Of a stretch of DNA of 64,000 bases, positions 21,883 to 32,853 are shown in pieces. The notes under the pieces were generated by a model. That model saw only the letters and a program-made list of their open reading frames with translations. It made no database searches and was not told the origin of the DNA. The position numbers and the translations under genes are program-made. Source of the stretch: Lacinutrix neustonica (GTDB lineage: Bacteria > Bacteroidota > Bacteroidia > Flavobacteriales > Flavobacteriaceae); NCBI RefSeq assembly GCF_026625145.1, contig NZ_CP113088.1, positions 2,149,501 to 2,213,500 of the forward strand, read 5' to 3'. The stretch's first letter is position 1, and the number at the start of each line of letters is the position of its first letter.

Positions 21883-22524
21883 ATGGGCAAAAAAAAGAAA
21901 AAATACTACACCGTTTGGAAAGGACATAAGTCCGGAGTTTTTGAATCCTGGAATGATTGCAAAGCACAAATTAAAGACTATGAAGGCGCGCAATACAAAT
22001 CTTTCGCTACGTTTGATGCCGCAAAAGCAGCTTTAAAAGGCAACTATTTTGATTATATAGGTAAGAACAAAACTTTTAAGAGTGAACTTTCAACTGAACA
22101 ACTTAAAAAAATAGGGCGTCCCAATTACAATTCTATAGCCGTTGATGCTGCTTCTAGTGGTAATCCTGGAATTATGGAATACCGTGGTGTGGACACTAAA
22201 ACAAAAAGACAACTGTTTATTCAAGGACCATTTGCTGAGGGCACAAACAATCTCGGCGAATTTTTAGCTTTAGTTCACGGCTTGAGTTATTTAAAAAAAC
22301 ACAATAGTAATCGCATCCTGTACACCGACTCAAAAACAGCTATGAGTTGGGTAAGAAAAAAGACCTGTAATTCTAAGTTAGTACGTAATGCAAAAAACAA
22401 ACCGGTGTACGATTTGGTAGATCGTGCGGTTAACTGGCTTATAGAAAACGATTACAAAACCACCATTGTAAAATGGGAAACCAAAGCCTGGGGAGAAATT
22501 CCTGCCGATTTTGGGCGGAAATAA
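21883..22524 (+). CDS. rnhA: Ribonuclease HI with N-terminal hybrid-binding domain
   Basis: 213 aa. The first 45 residues (KKKYYTVWKGHKSGVFESWNDCK...YKSFATFDAAKAAL) are the viroplasmin/RNase H hybrid-binding domain seen in eukaryotic RNase H1 and some bacteria. The catalytic RNase H fold follows (SIAVDAASSGNPGIMEYRGV, NNLGEFLALVHGL, ILYTDSKTAMSWV), with the acidic D-E-D residues in those three blocks. It degrades RNA in RNA:DNA hybrids. Intact; downstream of the small membrane protein. Confidence 0.92.
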   Translation: MGKKKKKYYTVWKGHKSGVFESWNDCKAQIKDYEGAQYKSFATFDAAKAALKGNYFDYIGKNKTFKSELSTEQLKKIGRPNYNSIAVDAASSGNPGIMEYRGVDTKTKRQLFIQGPFAEGTNNLGEFLALVHGLSYLKKHNSNRILYTDSKTAMSWVRKKTCNSKLVRNAKNKPVYDLVDRAVNWLIENDYKTTIVKWETKAWGEIPADFGRK

Positions 22525-22561
22525 GTGTTATTTCTTTTCTCACTAATCCTCTAAAAAATCG

Positions 22562-22569
22562 TATCTTTG
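22562..22569 (+). promoter_or_regulatory. -7 promoter element of the PfkB kinase gene
   Basis: TATCTTTG is an exact match to TAnnTTTG and is followed by GC, a common flavobacterial form. It lies 23 bp upstream of the ATG at 22593. Confidence 0.65.
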
Positions 22570-22592
22570 CCGCTTAAAATTAAAACGCTTAC

Positions 22593-23529
22593 ATGAGTAA
22601 ACTAGTAGTAGTAGGTACAGTAGCCTTTGATGCTATTGAAACCCCTTTTGGAAAAACAGATAAAATATTAGGAGGCGCAGCTACATATATTGGGTTGTCG
22701 GCCTCTAACTTTAATGTTGATACCGCAGCTGTTTCGGTTGTTGGTGGCGATTTTCCACAAGAATACCTTGACCTTTTAACCGATAGAGGTGTTAATATAG
22801 AGGGTGTTGAAATTGTAAAAGAAGGCAAAACATTTTTTTGGAGTGGTAAATACCATAACGATATGAATTCTCGTGACACCTTGGCTACTGAGCTTAATGT
22901 CTTAGAACATTTTACTCCTGTAGTTCCTGAAAGTTATAGAGATGCCGAGATTGTGATGCTCGGGAATTTACATCCGCTGACGCAACAAAGTGTCTTAGAT
23001 CAGATGTCAAAAAAACCAAAGTTGGCTATTTTAGACACCATGAACTTCACGGATGGATATCGCATTAGACGATTTACGCTCTGTAATAAAAAATGTAGAT
23101 GTCATTACTATTAATGATGAAGAAGCAAGACAACTCACAGGAGAATATTCTTTGGTAGTTGCCGCTCGTAAGATTCATGAGATGGGCCCTAAGTATGTGG
23201 TGATTAAAAAAGGAGAGCACGGTGCTTTACTTTTTCATAATGAGAATGTATTCTATGCTCCGGCCTTACCTTTAGAAGAAGTGTTTGATCCAACGGGAGC
23301 AGGCGACACGTTTGCTGGTGGTTTTGCTGGTTATTTAGCTAAAACAAGAGACACCTCCTTCGAGAACATGAAAAATGCGGTGATTTATGGGTCAACCTTA
23401 GCCTCCTTTTGCGTTGAGAAATTTGGCACAGAACGCATGTTAACTCTAAAAGACAAAGAAGTATATAAGCGTTTACAGCAATTTAAAGATTTAACACAAT
23501 TTGAAATTGTTCTAACAGATGTTCAATAA
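22593..23529 (+). CDS. PfkB-family carbohydrate/nucleoside kinase
   Basis: About 311 aa restored, ribokinase fold. It shows the N-terminal GGAATYIGLSA and the C-terminal PfkB signature DPTGAGDTFAGGFAGY, with the catalytic Asp in GAGD. Family members phosphorylate sugars or nucleosides; the exact substrate is not readable. The frame breaks at 23047-23052, where TTCTGGATGG is printed as TTCACGGATGG. Restoring it gives the family sequence DTMNFWMDIALDDL. A terminator follows directly. Confidence 0.9.
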
Positions 23530-23530
23530 C

Positions 23531-23564
23531 AAAAAAACGCGCTCCTTCATTGAGCGCGTTTTTT
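23531..23564 (+). terminator. Rho-independent terminator after the PfkB kinase gene
   Basis: Stem AACGCGCTC (23536-23544) pairs with GAGCGCGTT (23552-23560) around a CTTCATT loop, followed by T's. Upstream A-run makes it potentially bidirectional. Confidence 0.88.
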
Positions 23565-23645
23565 ATAACTATATTTTTATTATTTCTGCTCCTGCAGAAA
23601 TCTTTTATATTTTTAAATTAATAAACAACTCACAACACAACAACA

Positions 23646-25543
23646 ATGAGTGATGCTTTAAAACACGAGTGCGGAATTGCACACATTAGACTTTTAAAAC
23701 CTTTAGAATACTACAAAGAAAAATATGGAAGTGCGTTTTACGGCGTAAACAAAATGTACTTATTAATGGAGAAGCAGCACAATCGTGGTCAGGATGGTGC
23801 TGGTTTTGCAAGTATAAAATTAGACACGAAACCTGGTGAACGTTATATTAGTCGTGTACGCTCTGTAGCTCAACAACCTATTCAAGATATCTTTGCTCAA
23901 ATTAACGAACGTATTAATAAGGAATTAACAGAGCACCCGGAGTACAATGATGATGTGGCGTTACAAAAACAAAACATTCCATATATAGGGGAAGTGCTTT
24001 TGGGGCATGTACGTTACGGTACCTTTGGTAAAAACAGCGTGGAAAGTGTACATCCGTTTTTAAGACAAAATAACTGGCAACACAGAAATCTTATTTTAGC
24101 TGGTAACTTTAATATGACCAATGTTAAAGAACTCTTTAGCAATCTGGTAGAACTGGGACAGCACCCCAAGGAATATACAGACACCATTACCATAATGGAG
24201 AAAATTGGCCATTTCTTGGATGATGCGGTAAGCAAAATTTATAAAGATTTAAAAAAAGAAGGATATAATAAAAATGAGTGTTCGCCTTTAATCGCAAAAC
24301 GTCTAAAAGTAGGGAAAATCCTTAGAAAAGCCGCGAAAAATTGGGACGGCGGGTATGCTATGGCCGGCTTATTAGGGCATGGCGATTCGTTTGTTTTAAG
24401 AGACCCGGCAGGTATACGCCCGGTGTATTATTATAAGGATGACGAAGTTGTTGTCGTTGCTTCAGAACGTCCTGTAATACAAACGGTCTTTAATGTTGCG
24501 TTTGAGGATGTAAAAGAATTAGAACCAGGTCACGCGATTATCACTAAAAAATCGGAGAAGTTTCTATTAAAAAAATATTAGAACCCTTAGAACGAAAAGC
24601 CTGCTCTTTCGAACGTATTTATTTTTCTCGTGGTAGTGATGCCGAAATCTATCAAGAGCGTAAAATGTTAGGTCGCTTATTAATGCCTGAAGTATTAAAA
24701 GCTATTAATCATGACACGGCAAATTCAGTCTTTTCATACATACCAAATACAGCAGAAACCTCTTTTTACGGCATGATAGAAACCGTAGAAGAATATCTCA
24801 ACGAACGAAAAACTCAAGCCATTTTAGAAGGCAACGGGAAGCTCTCCAAGGAACGTGTTATTAATATTCTCAAAGAGAGACCACGTATTGAAAAGATAGC
24901 TATTAAAGACGTTAAGCTTAGAACGTTTATAACGGAAGACAGCAGCAGAGACGACTTAGTGGCCCATGTGTACGATGTGACCTATGGTGTTATTAAACCC
25001 ACAGATAATTTGGTTATCATAGACGATAGTATTGTTCGGGGTACCACTTTAAAGAAGAGTATTATTAAAATGATGGATAGGTTACATCCCAAAAAAATAG
25101 TCGTTGTATCCTCTGCACCACAAATACGTTATCCTGATTGTTATGGTATAGACATGGCTAATTTGGAAACCTTAGTGGCTTTCAATGCCGCTTTATCCTT
25201 ATTAAAGGAAAATAATAAATACCATATCGTTGATGACGTTTATAAAAAATGTAAAGCACAGCAGAAGCTAAAAGATCACGAGGTAAAAAACTTTGTAAAA
25301 GAAATTTACGATCCGTTTACACCCGAGGAAATTTCAGCTAAAATATCAGAACTATTGAGTGATGATTCTGTTCGTGCCAAAGTTGAAATCATTTTTCAAC
25401 CAGTTGAGAACCTCCATCAAGCCTGTCCTAAAAATTTAGGGGACTGGTATTTTACAGGAAACTACCCTACGGCTGGAGGAAATAGAGTCGTTAATAGAGC
25501 CTTTATCAATTTTTACGAAGGCAATAAGGAACGCGCATATTAA
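23646..25543 (+). CDS. Amidophosphoribosyltransferase-like protein (class II glutamine amidotransferase)
   Basis: 632 aa restored. The N-terminal amidotransferase domain starts with the nucleophile region KHECGIAHIRL and has GHVRYGTFGKN and NRGQDGAGFAS. The C-terminal phosphoribosyltransferase domain carries the PRPP loop VIIDDSIVRGTTL. It resembles PurF (PRPP plus glutamine to phosphoribosylamine), but its inserts and length place it with the longer flavobacterial PurF-like proteins, so it may be a paralogue. The frame breaks at 24553/24554 (TCTGG to TCGG); the repair reads KKSGEVSIKKILEPLERKAC. Confidence 0.88.
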
Positions 25544-25626
25544 CAGTTGTTAATCACTTTAACAGATATCAATGCTTTTAATCTAAAAGATTTTTCTGTA
25601 ACTGTTTTTTAATATATATTTAAGTC

Positions 25627-25700
25627 ACCATAACATAAGTAGGTTAAGTTCATGGTAGATTTGGGGCAAAAAAAGCTGGACTCTCGTCCGGCTTTTTTTA
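25627..25700 (+). ncRNA. Candidate small RNA, copy 1 of a tandem pair
   Basis: A roughly 73-nt unit nearly identical to copy 2 at 25842. It can fold as an imperfect hairpin: ACCAT/ATGGT, AAC/GTT with a bulged C, an A-A mismatch, then TAA/TTA around a GTAGG loop. A single-stranded AGATTTGGGGC plus A-run follows, then a terminator hairpin GCTGGAC-TCTC-GTCCGGC and T7. A -7-like TATATTTA lies 5 nt upstream (25615-25622). No open frame. No family recognised; it could be an unlisted flavobacterial sRNA. Confidence 0.65.
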
Positions 25701-25828
25701 TGCTTAATAAAACCAATGACATTTAATCTAACTACGTATAAAAATATTCAACAGCGTCGATAAAATGCATTTTATCAGATATTTTTACCATTTATCTAAA
25801 AAAAACAATAAATCAATTTATATGTCGT

Positions 25829-25836
25829 TATATTTG
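25829..25836 (+). promoter_or_regulatory. -7 promoter element of the second small RNA copy
   Basis: TATATTTG, an exact TAnnTTTG match, ends 5 nt before the first conserved base of the repeat at 25842, just where transcription would be expected to start. Confidence 0.6.
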
Positions 25837-25841
25837 AACTT

Positions 25842-25912
25842 ACCATAACATAAGTAGGTTAAGTTCATGGTAGATTTGGGGCAAAAAAGCTGGACTCTCG
25901 TCCGGCTTTTTT
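25842..25912 (+). ncRNA. Candidate small RNA, copy 2 of a tandem pair
   Basis: About 71 nt, differing from copy 1 only in the length of the internal A-run (6 versus 7) and the terminal T-run. Conservation begins at the predicted transcription start and stops at the terminator T's, while the DNA between copies (25701-25841) is unrelated. That pattern fits a discrete duplicated transcript better than a dispersed DNA repeat. It lies between the PurF-like gene and, convergently, sodA. Confidence 0.68.
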
Positions 25913-25931
25913 ATTTTTAAAACTTTATAAA

Positions 25932-25962
25932 CAAAAAAAGAGCCAGTTATTACACCAGCTCT
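25932..25962 (-). terminator. Probable terminator of the superoxide dismutase gene
   Basis: Short stem AGAGC/GCTCT (25939-25943 and 25958-25962) with a long loop, followed on the minus strand by a run of T (complement of the A's at 25933-25939). The stem is weak. Confidence 0.5.
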
Positions 25963-25986
25963 CTTCAATACTATATAGCGTTCAAA

Positions 25987-26595
25987 CTATTTTGCCAAAG
26001 CAAAACGTCTTTCTACTTCATTCCAGTTAATCACATTAAAAAACGCATCAATGTAATCTGGTCTTCTATTTTGATAATTTAAATAATAAGCATGCTCCCA
26101 TACATCTAATCCTAAAATTGGAGTTCCACCACAACTAACGCCAGGCATTAAGGGGTTGTCTTGATTAGGTGTAGAACACACCTCTACTTTACCTCCTTTA
26201 TGCACGCACAACCAAGCCCAACCGAACCAAATTGAGTAGCAGCAGCTTTAGAAAAAGCATCTTTAAAGGCATCTACAGATTTAAAGGCTACTTCAATGGC
26301 CTCCTTTAATTCACCGAGATAACTGCCCTTTATCTTCAGGATTCATTACCTCCCAAAATAGAGAATGGTTGTAAAATCCGCCACCATTATTTCGAACGGC
26401 TTTATTCTCCATATCAACATTTGCCAAGATATTTTCAATGGTTTTTCCCTCTAAGTCGGTGCCTGCAATAGCATCATTTAATTTGGTGGTATACCCATTG
26501 TGATGTTTAGAATGATGTATTTCCATGGTACGCGCATCTATATTTGGTTCTAAAGCGTCGTATGCATATTTTAATTTCGGTAATTCGAAAGCCAT
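25987..26595 (-). CDS. sodA: Fe/Mn superoxide dismutase
   Basis: Cytosolic superoxide detoxification, 202 aa. Metal ligands are visible: His in [12 protein letters not shown], His in [11 protein letters not shown], and Asp and His in [12 protein letters not shown]. Motifs do not settle Fe versus Mn, though the triple Gly before NHSLFW is common in Mn/cambialistic forms. Two lesions cancel in length: an insertion at 26316 (GQLSGELKEA restored) and a deletion at 26223/26224 (TQFGSGWAWLCV restored), both at CCAGA. As printed, the middle of the enzyme is out of frame. Confidence 0.95.
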
Positions 26596-26800
26596 AATTT
26601 TATGTGTTTTTTGGTTAATAATTCGTTGAACGTAAATTTAATGCTTTCACATTTCAATTAAAAATTTAAACAATACTAATCCGCTCCTTTTAATAATAGT
26701 TTAACATCATGAATTGAAGTGAATTTCCTTTTCATACGAAAAAAATAAAAATCTAGGCGGCATCATCCGATTTGTTTTTATCTTGTAGCAGATAACACTT

Positions 26801-29800
26801 ATGACTACACCTTCTCCATTTCAAGTATACAATGCCTCTGCGGGCAGCGGTAAAACCTTTACTTTAGTAAAAGAGTATCTTAAGGTTTTATTTTCAGCAT
26901 CTACACAGTATCAGTTTAAACACATTCTTGCTATTACTTTTACTAATAAAGCAGTAGCTGAAATGAAAGCGCGCATTTTAGACATGTTAAAGGCTTTTTC
27001 TGAAGTTGAAATTCGGAAAAACCTAACCCCATGTTTTCTGCCATGGCCGAAGAATTAAAGCTAAAACCGGAAACACTTCACCATAAGGCAATAATCATTT
27101 TAAATACCATCATGCATAATTATGCTGCTTTTGATATTTCAACCATTGATGGATTTAATCACAGACTCATTCGCACCTTTGCTCATGATTTAAAATTACC
27201 CCTAAATTTTGAAGTCGAGCTCGATACAAAATCATTACTCGCCGAAGCCGTTGATCGTTTAATTTCAAAGGCTGGCACAGACAAGACATTAACTAAGATA
27301 TTAATCGCTTTCGCCATTGAAAAAGCCGATGATGATAAAAGCTGGGATGTTTCCGGAGATTTTAATGCCATTGCCCAATTGCTTTTAAAAGAAAGCGACA
27401 TTGAATACATAAAATTACTTGATGATAAAACACTAGATGATTTTGAGATTTTAAAAAAACAGTTAGTTACTGAAAAAACAACTACCGAAAAACAAATTGT
27501 AGAAGAAGCCAACGCACTACTATCTCTATTAGAATCCAACGGATTAGACTTCAGTGATTTCTCAGGCGCCTATTTGCCCAAACATTTTGAAAAATTAGCC
27601 AATAATAACTTCTCTGTTAGTTTTGAATCAAAATGGCAAGAAAACATAGATACTAATACTTTATACCCAAAAAGAGTTTCGACAGCTATCGCGGAAACAA
27701 TTGAAAATTTACAACCTCAAATAGCAAAATCTTTTAATGATACTAAAGCCGGTATTTTCCATTTAAAATTCCTCAAAACATTTGCAAAAAACTTAACACC
27801 GCTTTCGGTTTTAAAAGCAATAAGCCAAGAGCTTTTAACAATAAAAACGGAAGAAAACAAAATGCTAATTAGTGAGTTTAATGCCATCATTAGCGAGGAA
27901 ATAAAAGGACAACCCACCCCTTTTATTTATGAGCGTATGGGTGAAAAATTTAAACATTATTTTATAGATGAGTTTCAAGACACCTCGAAAATGCAATGGG
28001 ATAATTTAATTCCTTTAATCGCCAACCCCTTATCTGCTGAAAATATAAGAGCTGAAAAAGGAACAGCCATGCTTGTTGGTGACGCAAAACAAGCAATATA
28101 TCGCTGGAGAGGTGGTAAAGCAGAGCAGTTTATGGGGCTTTTTAATGGCACAGAGCGCCCCTTTCATGTTGAACAAAACGTTCAAAACCTGGAATCAAAC
28201 TACAGAAGCTCAAAGACGATAGTTGCTTTTAACAACGCCTTTTTTAAACACGTCTCCGCTTCCGTTTTTAGCAACGCTTCATATGGTGATTTATACGACA
28301 AGGCGTTTCAACAACCTTTTAAACAAGAAAATGGCTATGTCAATCTTAACTTTATAGACTTTGATAAAGATGATAATAAAGATAAAGTCTATACAAATAA
28401 GGTCTTACAAACCATTCTCTCCTGTCAAAATAACGGGTATCGCTTAAAAGATATTTGTGTATTAGTACGAAAGAAAAAGCAAGGTATTGCTATTGCAGAA
28501 CATTTGAGCAGTCAAAACATAAACATTACCTCTAGTGAGACCATGCTAATTAATAGAGCTCCGAAGTTCAATTAATTAATAATATCCTCTCATTACTTAT
28601 AAAACCCAATGACAATGAACGTAAAGTCTCTATTTTAGATTTTATTGCTGAAAAACATAGCATCGAAGACAAGCATGCCTTTTTTAACAGTTCTATACAT
28701 CTAGATTTAGAAGCGTTTTTTGAGGGTTTAAAAAAATTTGATATTTGTATCAATCCTAAAACAATAGTACAGGAAGCACTATTTGATATTGCAGAAACTA
28801 TTATTAGAGGCTTTAAATTAGTCAGTCATTCAAACGCTTATGTTCAATTTTACCTCGATACGGTATTAGATTATTCGCAACATAACAGTTCAGATATTTC
28901 CTCTTTTCTAGAGTATTTCGAGACTAAAAAAGACACGTTAAGTATCGTTTCGCCTAAGGAGCAAGAGGCTGTTCAGATTATGACCATTCACAAATCTAAA
29001 GGCTTAGAGTTTCCTGTGGTTATTTTTCCATATGCTGACATTAACGTCTACGAAGATATAGAACCTAAAGAATGGCTTCCAATTAACCCTAAACAATACC
29101 AGGGTTTTTCGTATACCTTATTAAACTACAATAAAGATTTCGAGTTTTATGGCGCCGTTGGTAAAGAAATCTACCACAGACATCAAGCAGAACTAGAATT
29201 AGACAGTTTAAATTTATTGTATGTTGTCTTAACGCGACCTATTGAACAATTATATGTGATTGGTAAAAAAGATCTCGGAAGTAAAACTAATCCAAGTACA
29301 AAATCCTATTCATCATTGCTCATAGAGTACTTAAAGGAGGCAGGGGAATGGGAAGACACAAAAACGATGTATAGTTTTGGTTCAAAAGAAAGAACCGAAA
29401 AACCGAAAACCATCACTACATTAGAAACCCTTGAACAAACCGCATTCATTTCAACATCTAAAGCTTCGCATAATATTAGTATCATTACTAACTCGGGCTA
29501 CCTTTGGGATACCCAACAAGAACAAGCCTTAGAAAAAGGAAACCTAGTGCATGATTTAATGGAACACATTAAAACCGAAAAAGATGTTGACAAGGCCATC
29601 AGTCATTTTTTAAGTACAGGAATAATTAATGAAGAACAAGCCAGCATTTTAGGGATTTTAATCCTTGAAATCATACGTCATCCGAGACTTAAGTAAATAT
29701 TTTTCTAAAGGCCATACCGTTTACAATGAGCGTGATATTCTTTCAAGAACAGGAAAAATTTATCGCCCGGACCGCCTGGTAATAAATAATAAAAAAGAAG

Positions 29801-29952
29801 TGGTTATTATAGATTATAAAACAGGCTTACATAACCCTAAATACCAGCATCAATTACAAGACTATCAAGATGTTTTAGAGGAAATGAATTATAAAATCAC
29901 TAAAAAAATATTAATCTATATTAATGAAGGGGTTAAGATTCAAACATATTAA
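26801..29952 (+). CDS. UvrD/RecB-like helicase-nuclease (AddA-like)
   Basis: About 1050 aa restored. It has the N-terminal Walker A YNASAGSGKTFTLVKEY, motif Ia ITFTNKAVAEMK, motif II FIDEFQDTSKMQWD, VGDAKQAIYRWRGG, a late TIHKSKGLEFPVV (motif V) and a C-terminal PD-(D/E)XK nuclease with VVIIDYKTG. This is the architecture of AddA/RecB, which processes double-strand breaks for recombination with the AddB-like partner at 32854. Three breaks: deletions at 27014/27015 (EILEKPNPMF restored) and 28562/28563 (RAPEVQLINN restored) and an insertion at 29684 (RHPDLSKYF restored). Confidence 0.9.
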
Positions 29953-30059
29953 CAAACACCCATACTTTTGAACACCTGAAATAACCTATATATAAAAAAG
30001 GAGGTTGTTTGTATCTCTAACGTAAAAAAACATTCTAAATTTGTAAAAAAGCAATTCAC

Positions 30060-31256
30060 ATGTACGGTAAAATTCAAAAACATTTACAACAAGAAATAAC
30101 AGACATAAAAGACAACGGACTTTATAAACAAGAGCGCATTATTACTTCGCCACAAGGGGCAGAAATCACGCTGAGTACGGGCGAAACGGTTTTAAATTTT
30201 TGTTCCAATAACTACTTAGGCTTGTCCTCGCATCCCGAGGTTGTAAAGGCCGCTCAAGAGGCCATGGATACCCACGGATTTGGAATGTCTTCAGTCCGTT
30301 TTATTTGTGGAACTCAAGACATTCATAAAGAACTCGAGCAAAAAATTGCAGACTTCTATGGCACTGAAGACACCATTTTATATGCCGCAGCTTTTGATGC
30401 CAACGGCGGTGTATTTGAACCTCTATTAGGAAAAGAGGACGCCATAATTTCAGACGCTTTAAATCACGCCTCTATTATTGATGGTGTGCGCTTATGTAAA
30501 GCGGCCCGCTATCGTTATAAAAACAGTGATATGGCAGATTTAGAAGAACAACTAATTACTGCCAACGAGAATGGTGCTCGTTTTAAAATTATAGTCACAG
30601 ATGGGGTGTTTTCCATGGATGGCATCGTCGCTCCTTTAGATAAAATTTGTGATCTCGCAGACAAATATGATGCTTTAGTCATGATAGACGAATGTCACGC
30701 TGCGGGATTCATAGGAGAGACAGGAATAGGCACCCTTGAGGCCAAAGGTGTTTTAGGACGTATAGACATTATTACCGGAACCTTAGGAAAAGCACTTGGT
30801 GGTGCGATGGGTGGTTATACTACTGCCAAAAAAGAAATTATAGACCTATTAAGGCAGCGTTCAAGACCCTATTTATTTTCAAATTCTTTAGCACCTGCTA
30901 TAGTTGGAGCCTCAATTAAAGTGTTCGACATGCTCAAAAATGACACCTCGTTAAGGGACAAACTAGAAAGCAACACCCATTACTTTAAAAAAGAAATGAA
31001 AATGGCCGGTTTTGATGTCATCGATGGAGATTCAGCAATTGTCCCGGTTATGTTGTATGATGCAAAATTATCACAAACTATGGCAAATATGCTTTTAAAA
31101 GAAGGAATATATGTTATAGGTTTCTTTTTTCCTGTTGTGCCTAAAGAAAAAGCAAGAATACGCGTTCAGCTCTCAGCAGCGCACCAAAAGAAACATCTAG
31201 ACAAGGCGATACAAGCCTTTATTAAAGTTGGAAAAGCCTTGGAAATCATTAAATAA
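30060..31256 (+). CDS. kbl: Glycine C-acetyltransferase (2-amino-3-ketobutyrate CoA ligase)
   Basis: 398 aa, intact PLP enzyme of threonine degradation, converting 2-amino-3-ketobutyrate plus CoA to glycine plus acetyl-CoA. The PLP Lys lies in [29 protein letters not shown] and [13 protein letters not shown] are typical of the alpha-oxoamine synthase family. The window shows no threonine dehydrogenase next to it. It lies between the AddA-like gene and ompA. Confidence 0.95.
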   Translation: MYGKIQKHLQQEITDIKDNGLYKQERIITSPQGAEITLSTGETVLNFCSNNYLGLSSHPEVVKAAQEAMDTHGFGMSSVRFICGTQDIHKELEQKIADFYGTEDTILYAAAFDANGGVFEPLLGKEDAIISDALNHASIIDGVRLCKAARYRYKNSDMADLEEQLITANENGARFKIIVTDGVFSMDGIVAPLDKICDLADKYDALVMIDECHAAGFIGETGIGTLEAKGVLGRIDIITGTLGKALGGAMGGYTTAKKEIIDLLRQRSRPYLFSNSLAPAIVGASIKVFDMLKNDTSLRDKLESNTHYFKKEMKMAGFDVIDGDSAIVPVMLYDAKLSQTMANMLLKEGIYVIGFFFPVVPKEKARIRVQLSAAHQKKHLDKAIQAFIKVGKALEIIK

Positions 31257-31275
31257 TTGTTATAAACTTTAACAA

Positions 31276-31308
31276 TTTGTCAGAATAACCAATATTTTTA
31301 TATATTTG
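31276..31308 (+). promoter_or_regulatory. Promoter of ompA
   Basis: TTTG at 31276-31279 and TATATTTG at 31301-31308 are separated by 21 nt, matching the Bacteroidota TTTG/TAnnTTTG arrangement. The ATG is at 31378, giving a leader of about 60 nt. Confidence 0.65.
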
Positions 31309-31377
31309 TCTTTGTTAATAATGATTAACAACTTATTTTTGCTTCTAATTAACACTTAAAAATTAAATTTTTTGAAT

Positions 31378-32781
31378 ATGAAAAATCTTAGCAGATTATT
31401 ATTCACACTAGTACTTGTAGTAAGTTTTAGTAATGTGAATGCACAAGACCAAGACAATCCTTGGGCTATTAGTTTCGGAGTTAACGCAGTAGACTTTTTC
31501 TCAGGTGAGGAATCGTTTGATGCTGGTGTTTTCGATGAATACTTTAACGCAACTGACCACTGGAATATTCTTCCTTCTTTATCAACAATTAGCGTGTCGA
31601 AATACTTAGGAGAAAATTTTTCTTTACAAGCGGCTGGTTCTATCAACAAAATCGAAAAGTACGGTGATGTTTCAGTTTCAGACTTAAACTACTATGCTCT
31701 TGATGGAAATGTAAGATACAGTCTTTCTAGCGTATTAAACACCAAAAGACTAGTTCCACATGTTGGAGTTGGTGGTGGTTATACTTGGATAGAAGAAGGT
31801 CCTTTTAATACTAATAGTGCTTCCGGTAATAATAATGTTGGTGCTGGAACTTTAAATGGTTCTTTAGGTTTAACTTATTGGTTTACTGATAACGTAGGTT
31901 TATATGTTGAGTCTAAATATAAGCATGCTTTTGAAGATTACTTAACAACTCACTTCCAACATTCTGCAGGTTTTACTGTTAGATTTGGTGGAAAAGATAC
32001 TGACGGTGATGGAATCTATGACAAAAATGATGCCTGTCCGAAGTATTCGGTTTAGAGGCTTTCAACGGTTGTCCTGATACAGATGGTGATGGTATTGAAG
32101 ATTCTAAAGACTCTTGTCCAAATGAAGCTGGTTTAGCTGAATTTAACGGTTGTCCTGATACAGATGGTGACGGTGTTGTAGATGGTAGTGATGAATGTCC
32201 TACTGTTAAAGGTCTTAAGGCTTTAAACGGTTGTCCAGATGCTGATGGTGACGGTGTTGCTGATAAGAATGATACATGTCCTAACGAAGCTGGTCCAGCT
32301 GCTAATAATGGATGTCCTTGGCCGAGATACAGATGGTGATGGTGTTTTAGATAAAGACGATCAGTGTATTGATGTTGTTGGAACTGTTGCAAACAACGGT
32401 TGCCCGTAAATTGTACAACCAACTCAAGAAGTTATAGATCAATTAAATGAGTATGCAAGAACAATTTTATTTGATACAGGAAAATCATCTTTCCAAAAAC
32501 AATCTTACGAAGTATTACAAAACATAACTGCTATCTTAAAAGAATATCCAGATTCTAACTTTACATTAGAAGGACATACTGATAGCGTTGGTTCTAAGTC
32601 TTCTAACCAGTTATTATCTGAAAGAAGAGCTAATGCAGTAAGAGATTACTTAATAGCTAATGGAATTAACAGTGATAGATTAACTGCTTATGGATTTGGT
32701 GAAGAATACCCAGTAGATTCAAATGCAACTAGATCTGGAAGAAAAAACAACAGACGTACTGAGATTAAACTTAAAAAATAA
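31378..32781 (+). CDS. OmpA-family outer membrane protein with thrombospondin type-3 repeats
   Basis: 467 aa restored. Signal peptide ([22 protein letters not shown]), an eight-strand-type beta barrel to about residue 205, then five calcium-binding type-3 repeats (DTDGDGI..D..D.CP), then the OmpA peptidoglycan-binding domain ([30 protein letters not shown]). It links the outer membrane to peptidoglycan. Three lesions fall at CCAGA sites: a deletion at 32039/32040, an insertion at 32324, and a same-length change CCAGAAA to CCGTAAA at 32404-32410 giving an in-frame TAA. Restored, that last site reads [14 protein letters not shown]. Confidence 0.92.
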
Positions 32782-32814
32782 GTTTCTCAATACTTTTAAA
32801 TAAGTTTTTATAAA

Positions 32815-32842
32815 AACGCCTCGGTTTACCGAGGCGTTTTTT
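32815..32842 (+). terminator. Terminator after ompA
   Basis: Perfect stem CGCCTCGG (32817-32824)/CCGAGGCG (32829-32836) with a TTTA loop and a following T6. It ends 12 bp before the addB-like ATG, so it separates the two transcripts or attenuates the second. Confidence 0.9.
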
Positions 32843-32853
32843 ATTTTTATAAA

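Noticed and set aside
29994-30010. GGAGG ribosome-binding-like sequence upstream of kbl
   Set aside because: It is about 55 bp from the kbl ATG, no ORF begins after it, and flavobacterial genes rarely use strong Shine-Dalgarno sites.
32050-32400. Tandem DNA repeats in ompA as a mobile or CRISPR-like array
   Set aside because: They encode thrombospondin type-3 calcium-binding repeats within one protein; spacing and divergence follow codons.
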